Shown here: positions 49,500 through 61,220 of the stretch, one piece after another | Position numbering within the stretch: position 1 is the stretch's first letter | Layout: each line of letters opens with the position of its first letter | Source: Torreya grandis | Taxonomy: Eukaryota; Streptophyta; Pinopsida; Cupressales; Taxaceae | Direction: 5' to 3' | Assembly: GCA_037957365.1 (NCBI GenBank) | Contig: JARHVA010000006.1 | Location: 11,614,001-11,678,000, forward strand | Length of the DNA stretch: 64,000 bases | Made by a program: the position numbers and the translations under genes | The notes under the pieces: generated by a model | What the model saw: only the letters and a program-made list of their open reading frames with translations | The model's database searches: none | Told to the model about the DNA's origin: nothing

Positions 49500-49830
49500 A
49501 GTATGCCCAATAATTGTTAGTGAATATCACCATAGATGGTTGGTCTATCTATGAGGTGGTGATCAACACTATCATAAAGTTCAATATCATTACCAATAAT
49601 GCATGGGAAAAGATGGGCATGCCATCCCTAAGACCCTTTCCCCATGTACTCTTCATGGCCAACAAGACTTGAGTGTAGCTGATTAGAATTTTACAAGGCA
49701 CCATTATAGATATTATGGGCACTAAATTCCATGCTAATTTCAAGGTTATTGAGTTAATATAATAGGATAACTACCCAATTTTCCTAAGAAGGCCTTGGTG
49801 CTATACCGACAATGTAGATATGCACTTTAA
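49500..49830 (+). pseudogene. Decayed protease of the plus-strand gypsy element
   Basis: One plus frame gives VNITIDGWSIYEVVIN, NAWEKMGMPSLRPFPH, IDIMGTKFHANFKVI and YPIFLRRPWCYTD, aligning with the strand order of gypsy proteases through the LLGRPWL block. The active-site Asp position reads Asn and the following Gly are lost. Confidence 0.6.
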
Positions 49831-51159
49831 TAAGAGATACATGACCTTTAAGAATGGAAAGGAAAGGGTAGTAATCCCCCTTTCAAGTGACCAAGGACCC
49901 CCTATGTGAAGAACATTAATCTAGAGGATGAGATCAACCATATTTATAACATCATAGTGTAAGGCATCAATAATTTCTATCCTTTTGATTAGGGATTGCT
50001 TTCTTAAGAAGATGGATAGTCAGCGTTAGATACCATTGACATTACTTATGACTATTAGATTGAAGAAGTGTATGAAGCCATGAATTGTAGATGCTACTTG
50101 GTATGTGCAAAGGCATCAATGATCATAAGGACTAGCTAGATCTAGATTGATCATTCTCTACAATGATGGGTCCCATGCCAAGAGAAGAGATAAAAAAAGG
50201 TACTCCACCTAAGTAAAGGCAAGATTGTGGTGCTCCCAAAATTTGAAATAAGCAACCTAGTTTAAAAGGTATGTCAATAACTTTGAATTATGCACCCCCA
50301 AAGAGATAGATTTATTTAGTACACTTGTGTACACCTTAAGGATCACTACTGTGCATTGGTGGGTAACATAAAGGTTTAAATTATCAACTTGGATAGAGGT
50401 AAAGGCAACTATGTCAACTAGATTTGGGAAGAGTAATGAGAACCTAGATATTTTAGCATACTCTAGTGACTCTAACCCCATGGTGCATGTGCACTTATGC
50501 AAAGAGACATGGAATGAATATGGTGTGACTACCCTAAAGAACCTATAGGTGTACACCTTTTACATAACTCTAAGGCATAGGTGTGGGCATGGTACATGGT
50601 TAATAAGATGCATCAAGAGATATCCAATTGGGAGGTCCTTAAATAGAGGTTTGTGCATACCTTTTTTTTATATAACTTGGAACTAGTTGAGTCATTACAA
50701 GTAATTCTAAGGGTAGTGTTTGAGGACACCATAATCCTTGAGGAGCACTTGAAGGACATGTTCAGATAATTTTTTTGGGTACTCCTAACCTTATTTAAGG
50801 AATAAACACTCAACAGTGACTCCAAAAAGGAAGATGATGAAACTTGGAAGGAATGTTAATGGAAAATGTTGACAACTAGAAGAAAGATCATGTGTCAAGT
50901 AAATGATAGTGCCCTAAGTGAAAAAGTCCTCACTCATTTTTGCATTGACACAATAGAAGGAACCCAAAAAGTTGAGGATTCTCACTAGGAGAGGAATGAG
51001 CCATACTATACACCACTCAAGACTATCAAAGTGTATATTATCATAGAAGGAGAACCAACTATGGCTACTCTAGGTGCCTATTAGTCTGATGTAGAGGTGG
51101 TAGGAATCATAGTCATCCTAAAGGAGTTATAGGATTTATTCTTGAGGACTTATCAAGAT

Positions 51160-52530
51160 ATGAAGGGAACCCACCCATGCCTAATAAAGATGAGCATCAA
51201 TATAATTAATGGCATAAGACTAGTTAAAAAGCACCCCTATCATATGAATCCCAACCTCCGTACCAAAGTGAAAATAGAGATCAATGCAATGCTAGTTGAA
51301 GGAGTCATTTAACATATGTAAGAGTTTGAGTGGGTGAGCCCAATGGTAATAATCATCAAAAAGGATAGGCACATTCATATTTTCATTGATCACATAATGT
51401 TGAATGCTACCTACATTAATGACCCTTTTTCAACTCCATTCACTGACAAAGTCTAAGAAGGCATCATAGGTTGCAAGATCTACACTTTCATTGATGGGTT
51501 CTCTAGTTACCACCAAGTCTAGATTGAGTAGGAGGATAAGCCTAAAACAACCTTTATGACTGAATGAGGTTATTTTGCTTACAATGTGATGCCCTTTGGA
51601 CTCAAGAATGCACCTACCATGTTATCTATAGTGATGATCACCATGTTCAAATATTTCATCCATAGGTTATTCTAGGTTTATTTGGATGATTAAATGGTAT
51701 ATGGCCTTGTGAAGGACCATTATGACAACCCGTGCCTAATGTTTAAGAGGTGCAGGTAGCTCCATATATCCCTAAACCTAAATAAGTGCATCTTCACAAC
51801 ACCATTTAGAACCCTACTTGGGCACATCATTTGTAAGGATGGTTTTCATATTGATCTATCAAAGATTTCCATCATCATTTAGTTACAAAATCCATCCACA
51901 CAAAAATACATTCATGCCTTTCTTGGCCACTATGAATATTATAAGAAATTTATAAGGAGTTATGCAAAGATTTTTGTGTTTCTAAAAGAGATTCTGTGTA
52001 AGGATAGACCATTCTACTGGGGTGAAGCACAAGAGGAGGCCTTTGAGACCCTAAAACATAGATTGGCTAGCATGCGTATCTTACAATTTCATAACTAGAT
52101 AACACCTTTTCATGTCCATGTTGATGCCTTTGGCTCTACGATCAGAACAATCTTGGTGCAGCCTAGTAAAGGGAAAATGGATCATCCCATCTCCTTTGCC
52201 AGTACGAAGTTAACCTTATTAAATCAAAATTATACAACCACAGAGCGTGAGGTGCACTCCATGGTCTATGCCTTATAAAAATTTAGACAATATTTGTTAG
52301 CATCCCCATTAATATTTTTGACTAATCATGAGGCACTCAATTACCTCATGATAAGCCTATTTTACATGGATGCATATATAGATAGATAGTTCTATTCCAA
52401 GAGTTCTAGTTCTCTATTGTAGTTGATCTTAGAAAGCAAAATTTGGGGTTAGACCATTTGTCTCACATCAATTATAGTGATATGATAGTGCTTATTGAGG
52501 ATGCCATGTTGGATGTGAAACTATAGTAAG
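51160..52530 (+). pseudogene. Decayed reverse transcriptase and RNase H (plus-strand gypsy)
   Basis: Plus-strand text includes WVSPMVIIIKKD, FIDGFSSYHQV, KTTFMTE, YNVMPFGLKNAPT, VYLDD at 51676-51690 and KYIHAFLGHYEYYKKFIRSYAK. RNase H follows with EEAFETLKHRLAS, FHVHVDAFGSTIRTIL and NYTTTEREVHSMVYA. It ends with the linker LGLDHLSHINY near 52445 and is cut at 52530 by T2. Many stops, mostly TAG and TAA. The rest, including integrase, should lie to the right of the window after T2 and T3. Confidence 0.85.
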
Positions 52531-53834
52531 TGTTTCTATGCAAAATTGCTTTCTACATTCAAAGAAGAAATAAGAAACTAAAAGAAATGGTCAAGGCTAG
52601 AAGATACCTGATAAAGTCATGCGCATCGAAATTAGACGTTGGAAGATTCTCCTCTTTGGCTGTGGAGGAATGACACCTGAGAAGAAAAGAGACTAAAACA
52701 CGGAAAAACGTTAGTCAAAGATATGGTGGGCTGTCAGGCGAACGCCCGATCCCAGAAGTATGAAAACTTCCTAGAAGGATATCAACCCACTGATAAAAAA
52801 GTAGAATATTGGACTAAAGTAGATATAATGAAAGATAAAATGATAGAAATAAAGGACAAAAAATAAAATACGTACCTAATAATGAAGTAAAATGTTCTGT
52901 GCAGTCGCAGATGTCGGTCTTTGTGTTGCCGGTGTCGGTTAGAGAAAGTGCCGACGTCGGTTAAAGTGCCGGCGTCGGTCGGGGTAATGACCGGCGTCGG
53001 TCGGGGCAAATTCTGGATAGAGTCTAGACGAATTGTAGAAGGTCTGACAGAGTTGGGATAGGGTCTGGTCAAGGTCGAGACAGGGTCTGGACAGGGTCGG
53101 GATAGGGTCTGATCAAGGTAATGTCGAGTCTGGACAGGGTCTGGGGGTTTTGGTCGAGTCTGGACAGAGTTATAGACTGGGATAGTGGGCAGAGATGTAA
53201 GGAAGGGACTCAGGGCTCAGGTCTATGCTCTGAAGATCCAGAGTGATATAAATATAAATAACAAACAAATAATAACCAGAAAGAAATAAAACAAACAGAA
53301 GAAATACTTACCTGCCAGAAGACATGATAAAAGCTATGATTGAAGTCGTTGAAGCGTTGCTATAAGTTGATCGAAGTGAATGCAAATTGGTTGAATGCTG
53401 GAGTTGGTTGATCGCCAGAGTTGATTGATTGCTCGAGTTTTGTGAATGTCAGAGTTCAGGGGTTGATTGATTGATTGATTCGAATGGTTTTGCTGATGAA
53501 GGCGAGGAACGGTTCGAGAGATGGTTCGATAACCAATCGGGAAACCGATTGGGAACTGAATGATAACTAAAAATGAGTAACGGTAAGGTGACCGATGTCG
53601 GCAGAATTGCCGACATCGGCCGATAAGTGACCAACGTCGGCGACGTCGGCCGGGTAACGACCATTGTCGACAGATGCACAATGGGGATAGAGTCTAGCTT
53701 TAGCTCTGTGCTCATTTTTACATGCTGCCAGGGTCGAGGCTAGTGGAAAAAGTGATTGGCAAAGGTTAAATAGGTGAAGAAGAAGAAGAAAACGGGGGAT
53801 GACCAGGGGAGTCAACATGATTTCAGTGTCTACA
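52531..53834 (-). repeat. T2 3' LTR
   Basis: 1,304 bp; TGTTTCTATG...GTGTCTACA on the plus strand. Homologous to the LTRs of T1 and T3. It holds two clusters of CGACGTCGGT/CGGCGTCGGT motifs, at about 52910-53002 and 53588-53670. Confidence 0.85.
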
Positions 53835-53990
53835 TTTGCCCCTTTTTGTCTTGTTGGTTGTTCTGGATGAACTGCAAGACAAAAACAGGAGTGATTGCCC
53901 CAGGTGAGGGATAAGGTTGATTTCGTCTTGTTGGTTATTCGAATGAACTGCAAGACAAAAATAGGTAGCAGATTGCCCCGATTATGGATG
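53835..53990 (-). promoter_or_regulatory. T2 polypurine tract and duplicated hairpin
   Basis: The minus strand has CAAAAAGGGGCAAA beside the LTR. On the plus strand GTCTTGTTGGTTGTTC ... GAACTGCAAGACAAAAA forms a stem-loop at 53848-53886. The unit is repeated once at about 53926-53961, making a tandem duplication with a period of about 80 bp not seen in T1 or T3. Confidence 0.65.
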
Positions 53991-55941
53991 AGGTATTCCC
54001 CCTCAAAGTAGGAGTCGAGGGAAGGGAACTGGGAATCGGGTGCGGATTTGACAAAGAGTGGATGAAAAAGGGGTGAGGGTGAACACTGCAAAAGTCGTGA
54101 TTACGCGCATACCATTGCACGAGATGGTTAGGTCAAAGTGTCACAGGTCAAGGGTCGAGGAGTGCCAAAATTGAATTAACCGGGCCCCAGCATTAGTCGT
54201 AGCTAATCGGGTTATTCAATCGAAGTTGAAGCTCTAAATGGGTCGTCGCGTGCTAGGTATCCCGAGCTCAGGAAGTGCCCCTAGAAACACGAAAAAGTCA
54301 CAAGTAGTGTGGATCAACCGACGTGCGATCCTATACTTGTGAGGGTCCAAAAAGGTATGCGCACAATTCTGCTAACCAGTCATGAGGTAGCATTCATGCA
54401 AAAACAACCAAGGCAACAATGTCTTGGAAGTGGTCAAGGTCGGAGGAGATAGGTATGATCTCCAATGGTTGGTGGTCGAGGGGAGGAATGGGTGAAAGGA
54501 TGTGGCCGAGCTAACCTTAGAAGACATTATGTGATCTGAGTGCTGCCTACATAGCCCTGGTCATAGGGCCTCAGGCCAATGTAGTTCTCCCTAGAAGGGA
54601 GGGAGGGACAAAGGGATAGCATTGGTCGCGGTGAAGGGCAAGGTTATGGTTAAAATAAGGAAAGAAGGTTTGTCCATCAAAGAGATGAACAAATGAGGGT
54701 GGTCGAGCTAACCCCAGAAGACAGTCGTGTCATCTGAGTGCTGCCTACATAGCCCCTATAGAAGGGCCTCAGACCAATGTAGTTCAGACAGCGGGTCCGA
54801 GTAGTAGACAGGTGGTTAAAATAGTTGATAGATTGGTCTTGGTTATGACAAAATGATGAGGAGAAGAGATGTTGCAACATTTTCCAAATGGTGTATTCTG
54901 CAACAAAAAGTTGAGGGGTTTTTCATCCCTAGCAATATTCCATATTCGTGATGGATGTATACTAAAAATGAATTGAGGTTTATTTATGCTTCAGCAAGTA
55001 TTGGTTTATGTTGAACATAAATTGCGGTGGGTCGATAGTTTCCATGTGTATTGCTGTCCATAGAAACTAGGGGGAATAGGCTATGGGGGTGGTCTGAAAA
55101 GAGAGTTGAGTCGAGTTGATTGACAAGTGATGAAGGTGAATGTGACCAAAGTGCAGAAGAAGTGAAAAGCATATTGCTCTTTCATTGACAAGGACCAAAA
55201 AGATAGCATAGATAGGGGTTATGAGAACCAAGAGCCCCATTCATGCGTGACGTTGTTGACCATATTTATGTTAGGGCGGTAATCAAATCACTTTGACATT
55301 AAAGTGAGCTCGAATTCCCTTGAGCAGGTGATAGGAGGAGAAAAAAGGGTAACCCGTTTGAAGAGCAGAGATAACTTTGCCCCTTTTTATAGGAGACCCT
55401 GAGACAACTACAAGTCAAGTCCATGATTCATTTTTTTTTTTTTTGGCGCAGACTGATCAATGCGGGAAGCCTGCATAGAGATGTCATTTGCTTGGTGGTC
55501 AGTTGTGAAGCTGATCAATGCGGGAAGCTTCTAAAATAGTGCTGTTTATTGCCAGATTAGTCATAGCCATCCTTCGAGGGAGTGGTCTAGATCTTTATTT
55601 AATATAAGGGCTTTTGAATAGCTATCCTTCAAGGGAGCAGTCTATTAATTACAACAATGATAGTACAACTGTCCTTCGAGGGAGCAGTCTGTCTTTTGAT
55701 TTGATATTGATATAGTGACCATGGATATTGTGACATCTTGATTTGTTTTTATAGAAATGTGAGTCATGGACAAGATTATAGAAGATCAAGGGCTCCCTTT
55801 TATTAGGACAAAGCATCCATACAGCATAAAAGGGTTATAGGAATTGTTAAGAGGAATAGGGTTGAAAGGAATTAGGACTAAGAGGATGGGGATTGCTCAA
55901 GGAATGAGCTCAAGTTAAGTGTTAAGTGGACGAGTACTCGA
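53991..55941 (-). other. T2 3' untranslated region with direct repeats
   Basis: About 2 kb without a reading frame of substance between the integrase end and the purine tract. It has a direct repeat of about 90 bp (54501-54593 and 54700-54788, with TGCTGCCTACATAGCCC and CCAATGTAGTTC). Repeated CTGATCAATGCGGGAAGC words lie at 55450 and 55512, and CCTTCGAGGGAG words at 55572 and 55672. A poly-T run lies at 55431-55444. All have counterparts in T3. Confidence 0.6.
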
Positions 55942-57100
55942 CTAGTAGTAGAACGGTCGTAGATGCAACACATTAAGAGGCTCAGGTTCTGGGCGTCCAT
56001 CAAGAGAAGACAGACGATAAGTCCCTAATCCATACTTGTGCGTGATAATAAAAGGTTCGAGCCAATTAGGAGCAAATTTGCCTCGTTTACTTCGCTCCAT
56101 ATTGGTCACGTGTTGATTCTCTTTGAGGATGAGGTCTCCGATGTTGAAATCTCATTCTCGCAGATTTTTGTCATAGGTGCGCTTGATGCGATGTTGATAG
56201 ACATGGAGATGATTAAGGGCAGCAAGACGGCGTTCGTCAAGTAACTCAAGTTGAGCTAAGCGATCTTGATGAAAGTCATCATTGGAAAGGATATCATGTA
56301 GAGAAATGCGAAGAGACGGGATCTGTACTTCGAGAGGTAAGACAGCCTCTGTTCCGTACACGAGAGAAAAATGGGTAGCACTTGTGGAGGTTTGGATGCT
56401 AGTGCGATAAGCCCACAAAGTGAAGGGAATGTGAATGTGCCAATCCCTGCCTGTGTCACTGACCACTTTCATGAGAATTTTGGTGAGAATTTTGTTGGAA
56501 GCCTCAGCCTGCCCATTTGCTTGTGGGTAGTAAGGCGAAGAGAAACTGAGTTTGATGCCGAATGAGTCGCATAATGTTTGGACAGTCTTGTTTTTGAAGG
56601 ACTTGCCGTTATCGGTAATGATTTTATGAGGGACACCAAAATGATAGATGATATGGGTGGTGATGAAGTCGATGATCTTGTCGGCTTTTGTGGAGACGAG
56701 AGGAATGGCTTCCACCCACTTGGTGAAATATTCAGTGGCTGTGATGATGGATTGATGACGAAGAGACGAATGAGGGTTAATCTCACCGATGAGATCTAAA
56801 CCCCACTGAGAAAAAGGCTAGAAATATTGAGCAATTTGTAAGGCGTGACTAGGAAGATGAAGCAAGTTAGAGTGCTGCTGACACTTGATGCAATGCCGAA
56901 CATATTCGCTACAGTTTTGATGAAGGGTAGGCCAATAATAGCCCAGACGAAGGATGCGTTTGGCAACCGAATTTCCACTGAAATGTCTACCACAAATCCC
57001 GTTGTGGACTTGCTGAATGGCTTGAGATGCTTCAGTGGAGGTGAGACAGCGAAGAAGGAGGCCATCGAAGCCTCGCTTATAGAGAAGACCCCCTAGCATG
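55942..57100 (-). pseudogene. T2 integrase, nearly intact
   Basis: The minus-strand zinc-binding region HNGICGRHFSGN, GYYWPTLHQN and HCIKCQQHSN lies at 57060-56880. The core has WGLDLIGE (near 56800), EYFTKWVEAIPL, IITDNGKSF (near 56620) and GQAEASNK (near 56515): the full D, D, E triad. The C-terminal region continues through DFNIGDLILKENQ and RGKFAPNWLEPFII to VLHLRPFYY and a TAG at 55942. In-frame stops near 56820 and 56152 break it, each explainable by one base change. Confidence 0.9.
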
Positions 57101-57299
57101 GTATAGCGAGCAGTACGCTTGATAAAAGCTCATCATGCATTACTAGAGAGGTTGGGAGGAATGACAGAGAGAGATAAGAAGTCTACAAGTTGCTTATACC
57201 AAGCATCTTGTGGGATAGGGTCTATATTGTTGACATGATGAATGTGAGGAGAGATATATGAAGGCAATGGCACATGATGCACCGTGACAAAAAGTTTGG

Positions 57300-57830
57300 A
57301 TGCAGATGAGGAAGATGGGATATGCGAAGCGAGAGAAGCCATGGTGTCAGCAAACTTATTCGTGGATCGAGGAACAGTCTGCAAGAGGAAATGGTTGAAA
57401 GATGCAAGGAGAATGTCAGCATGGTTTTTGTACCTTTGCAAAATTTCATTTTTATAGAGGTATGAACCGTTGACCTGATTGAAGACGAGCTGTGAGTCAC
57501 CGAAGATGTTGATGGACTTAATGTTGAGAAAGAGGGCCATCTAAAGTCCCAAAATTAAGGCCTCGTATTTGGCCATATTATTGGTACAATCAAAGTCAAG
57601 TTTAAAAGACAAAGGCATGGGCTCCCCTTCGAGTGGGATGAGAATGACCCCAGCACCTCCACCTAGTTGACATTTGGAGCCGTCAAAGAACATAGTCATC
57701 TGATAGGTAGTGTCGTCAGAGGAAAGCGCAGCGATAGACTCATCAGGGAACTCACACTGCGAAGGTTGATTGTCAGGAAGAGGGGCATCTGCTAGTTGAT
57801 CAGCGATGGTTTGCCCCTTGATAGATTTTT
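57300..57830 (-). pseudogene. T2 second RNase H, between RNase H and integrase
   Basis: The minus strand gives MFFDGSKCQLGGGAGVILI near 57680, DFDCTNNMAKYEALILGL near 57580, a TAG, then INIFGDSQLVFNQVNGSYL near 57480 and FADTMASLASH near 57345. All four acidic positions are present. This is the archaeal-like RNase H of Tat elements in its usual place. Confidence 0.88.
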
Positions 57831-57831
57831 G

Positions 57832-59040
57832 CTAGATGAATTCGAGGTCGAACTCAGCAAGCATCATGAGCCACCGAGCCATACGTTGATTTTGATATGG
57901 CTTGGAGTGCATATACTTGAGAGGGTCGGTGTGGGTGATGACAAAGGTTTTGTGACTAAGAAGATAGTGGCGAAGCTTAGTAGCAGCAAAGACTAACGCC
58001 AAACAGAGTTTCTCGATATGGGTATATCGAGTTTCATAGTCAACCAGTGTTTGGCTGATATAATAAACTGCTTGCTCACAGTGATACTCGTCTCGATGCG
58101 CGATCATGGCACCTAACGAATGATGAGTGGCTAAGATATAAAGGTAGAAAGGTTGGTCATCTTTAGGTGGAATGAGGATTGGTGGAGAGACCAGATAGCA
58201 TTTTAATGCTTCAAAAGCCTCTTGACAGTCCTTATCCCATGTAAAAGAGACCTCCTTCTTAAGGAGATGATGAAAAGGTTGGCAGCGGTTAGAAAGCTGC
58301 GAGATGAAACGACGAATGGACTGGAGCTTGCCTTGCAAACTGCGAAGCTGCTTGAGATTGGTCGGGGGTGGCATTTTGAGGATAGCGTGAATCTTGGCGG
58401 GATCTATCTCGATGCCATGAAAGGAAATGATGAAGCCGAGAAGCTTGCCAGAGAGGACCCCAAAGACACATTTCTTGGGGTTAAGACGAACATTGTACTG
58501 AAGAAGATGAGAAAAGATGATTTTGAGAATGGTCAGATGGTCACGATGAAGTTTGGACTTGCCGAGCAGGTCATCCACATAGTCCTCCATGATTTTGTGA
58601 AGGAGATCATGGAAAATGTAGGTCATGGCATGCTAATAAGTGGCACCTGCATTTTTTAAGCCGAAAGGCATGACTCGATAGCAGAAAGTCCCCCATGGGG
58701 TAATGAAAGTAGTCTTGTGCTGATCTTTCGGAGCAATCAGGATTTGATTGTATCCTGAAAATCCATCCATAAGAGATAGCATCTCATGGCCGGCCATAAG
58801 ATCAACAAGCTGGTCAATGTTAGGAAGAGGAAAGTCATCTTTAGGACAGGCTAGGTTAAGGTCGTGATAGTCTGTGCAGATCTGAATCCCCCCAGTTGCC
58901 TTGGTGACTGGGACGATGTTAGAGACCCACTGTGGATAATCGATGGGCTGGATGAAGGAGACAGAAAGGAGGCGCTGAAGCTCCTCTTTGACAAGGAGAG
59001 CAATGCGAGGATGCATCTTTCAAAGCTTTTGCCTGACAGG
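57832..59040 (-). pseudogene. T2 reverse transcriptase and RNase H, nearly intact
   Basis: Frames 59016-58633 and 58626-57832 are continuous apart from one TAG. RT blocks: MHPRIALLVKEELQRLL, ICTDYHDLNLACPKDDFPLP, LSLMDGFSGYNQILIAP, TFITPWGTFCYRVMPFGLKN and EDYVDDLL with YVDD at about 58570-58586. RNase H blocks: EAFEALKCYLVSPPILIPP, THHSLGAMIAH, YETRYTHIEKLCLALVFA. This is the best-preserved pol in the window, useful as a reference for T1. Confidence 0.92.
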
Positions 59041-59846
59041 CTTAGCCTATGGTTTGGTGACAATGTTATGGGTAACGATGGTGGGGTCGATGCCAGGCAT
59101 ATCACTATAAGTCCAGGCAAAGGCCTTGCTATGGTCAGAGAGGAACTGGGTATAGTCAAGCTGCTCCTGAACGTCTAAAGATTGTCTAATCTTTAAGACA
59201 TAAGGAACATCAGAAGAAGGAAGGTTGATGTCAATGGTTGATTCATTTAACATAACCTGGGTCTCAGAAGGGAGGGAGCGCTGGATGAAAGAATCGTCAG
59301 CACCCATGTACGAAAGAATGGCGTCATCATTAACGCAGTGAATAGTGTGAATGGTTGCCGACTCATCTTCGATCATGCTGGGAAAAATGAGAGGGAGAGA
59401 CTTGGATACCCCATTGAGCTGATAAGTTAAGGGGTCCAGGCGGATGGTGTTTATGCAAAAAAAAACTAGGAGGAATGGAAACCACTAACTCCATAGGTGA
59501 AGGGGGCAGAACAGGTGAGTGTGGAGGAGATTGGTCAATGATTGGTTCAGGACAAAGGTCTACAGGGTCTTGAGTGGGGTCGTGATATCCCAGACCATAC
59601 CGTTTCTTGGCGTCATCATCATTGAGCGGTTGGATAGGCTGATGGGAGCCCTGCTCATAGCGTCCGAAACCAAAACCCTTCCATGCACACCTGTAAAGGT
59701 AAGTGTGTGCAAAGGCGGGGTTGCCAAGAAATGAGAAATCTGATGTGAAAGGTTGAGGTGAAGAAAGAGGATTACCATCAGTAGGAGCTTGATTAAGCCC
59801 CCCATAGACGAGGTTAGTGCAGAGGTGAGGGGGACCATAAGGTATG
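59041..59846 (-). pseudogene. T2 spacer between protease and RT
   Basis: Frame 59376-59047 reads YSDMPGIDPTIVTHNI, the segment directly before RT in Tat polyproteins, then a TAG and a TGA (the latter fits CGA) before MHPR. Upstream is a proline-rich stretch with YGLGYHDPTQDPVD. The protease itself is lost to the right, where T3 begins at 59847. Confidence 0.75.
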
Positions 59847-61220
59847 TGTTTCTACCTCAAATTTGCTTTTCAGACTTAAGAAAAAGAAACTAAAAGAAAG
59901 TAATGGACAAGGCTTGGAAGTACCTGGACTAAAGATTGCGCACCGTAAATCCAGACGTTCGTGGGCACTCCTCTTTGGCTGTGGAGGAATGACACCTGCA
60001 AGAAAAAAAGGAAACTGGGACAAGAAAAATGTTAGACAGATAGGCAGTGGGTTGCCAAGCAAAGGCTTGTTCCCAGAAGTGTAAAAACTTCCTTAAGGGA
60101 GGTTAACCCACTGTTTTGATGAGATAAGTGACTGATAAAAGACAGAATGCCAGAATACAGAAGTGATAAAGAAAGTAGAAAGGAAAGAAGAAAGCAAAAT
60201 GATTACCTGAATGAAGGAGTTGGGCTGAAGACAGTCGCCGAGGTCGGAAATGTCGCTGGCGTCGGTTATCTGATCTGCCAGCGTCGGCTATCCTGCCGAC
60301 GTCGGTTGGGGAAGTGACCGGCGTCGGTCGGGGTTGTGGCCTGTAGTCGGGTTTGAGTAGGGTCTGGTCTGAGTCTTGCTCTGTGGTCTGTCTGTGGATG
60401 GGTTTGAGTCTGATGGACGGGTCTGAGTCTGATGGACGGGCTGTGGATGGTCTTAGGCAGAGATACAGGGGAGAGGAAGAGACACAGAGGACAGGGAAGA
60501 GGAGGATTCACAGAGGAAGGGGCCTGAGAAGGCTTTGTAGCCTCTCAGGGGGAGGACAGAGGGAGCAGAAGACAATAGAAGATAGATGATTAAACTAAAG
60601 AAATAAAATAAAAAAACCAGACTAGCTTACCTTTAGCCTGCTGAATGAAGAGAGAAGAAGATGCTACTGGAGCCACTGAAGAGTTGCTGCAAGGAGAAGA
60701 TACTGATCCAGGGCCTTTTTTACCTATTGCTGCTGCTGCACGAGGTCAAGACAGAGGAGAGATGAAAGCCAAAGCGTCGAGAGAAGCTGTTTGTGAGCTC
60801 AAGAGTCCAAGGGGTGCAACGGATGCAGAAGGGGATAATGAAGGCTGCCGACGCCGGCAGTTTTGCCGACGTCGGCCGAAGGGTCGCCGACGTCGGCGGT
60901 CGCAGGATGGGCACAGAGGCTAAAAATAGCCTCTGCCCACTCTTGCACGCCGCCGAGCGAGGGGTCATGGGCAGAACGGTCACAAGGATACCAAAATGGA
61001 TGAGGGGGGATATAATGGTGAGATTTGGGCTAATAAATGCTAGGGGAAGGTGGAGGGATTCAAGGGAGGATCCAAGGAGGCAAGGGTAGGGTGGAAAGGG
61101 GGCCTCATTAAATTAAAAATAGATGTTAATTTCTAATTAATAAGACTTAGGTGGGTTAGGGACCAAGGAGGACTAGGAGGGAAAAAGGACCAAGGGTTAG
61201 ACACTTTTTAGGTGTCTACA
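59847..61220 (-). repeat. T3 3' LTR
   Basis: 1,374 bp; TGTTTCTACC...GGTGTCTACA on the plus strand. It has motif clusters at about 60235-60330 and 60846-60905, with the clean palindrome GCCGACGTCGGC near 60864. Confidence 0.85.

Larger units (their letters stand above)
52531..59846 (-). mobile_element. Tat-type Ty3/gypsy element T2, 3' part (interrupted by T3)
   Basis: 3' LTR 52531-53834, then on the minus strand, reading back from the right: protease-RT spacer, RT, RNase H, second RNase H, integrase, a long 3' untranslated part, purine tract, LTR. Gag, protease and the 5' LTR are absent because T3 starts at 59847 inside the spacer. The sequence is GC-richer and much better preserved than T1, with only a handful of stops in pol. 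The five bases before it are GTAAG. Confidence 0.85.

Noticed and set aside
53567..54091. Minus-strand open frame of 174 codons across the T2 LTR edge
   Set aside because: It runs through the LTR boundary and purine tract, has no recognisable domain, and the same region in T3 and T1 is not open.
58222..58659. Plus-strand open frame of 145 codons
   Set aside because: It is the antisense shadow of the well-supported T2 RT/RNase H on the minus strand and has no domain of its own.
60353..61089. Several GC-rich plus-strand frames in the T3 LTR
   Set aside because: They are low-complexity Arg/Gly-rich text caused by the repeated GTCGG motifs; the LTR context and opposite element orientation argue against genes.
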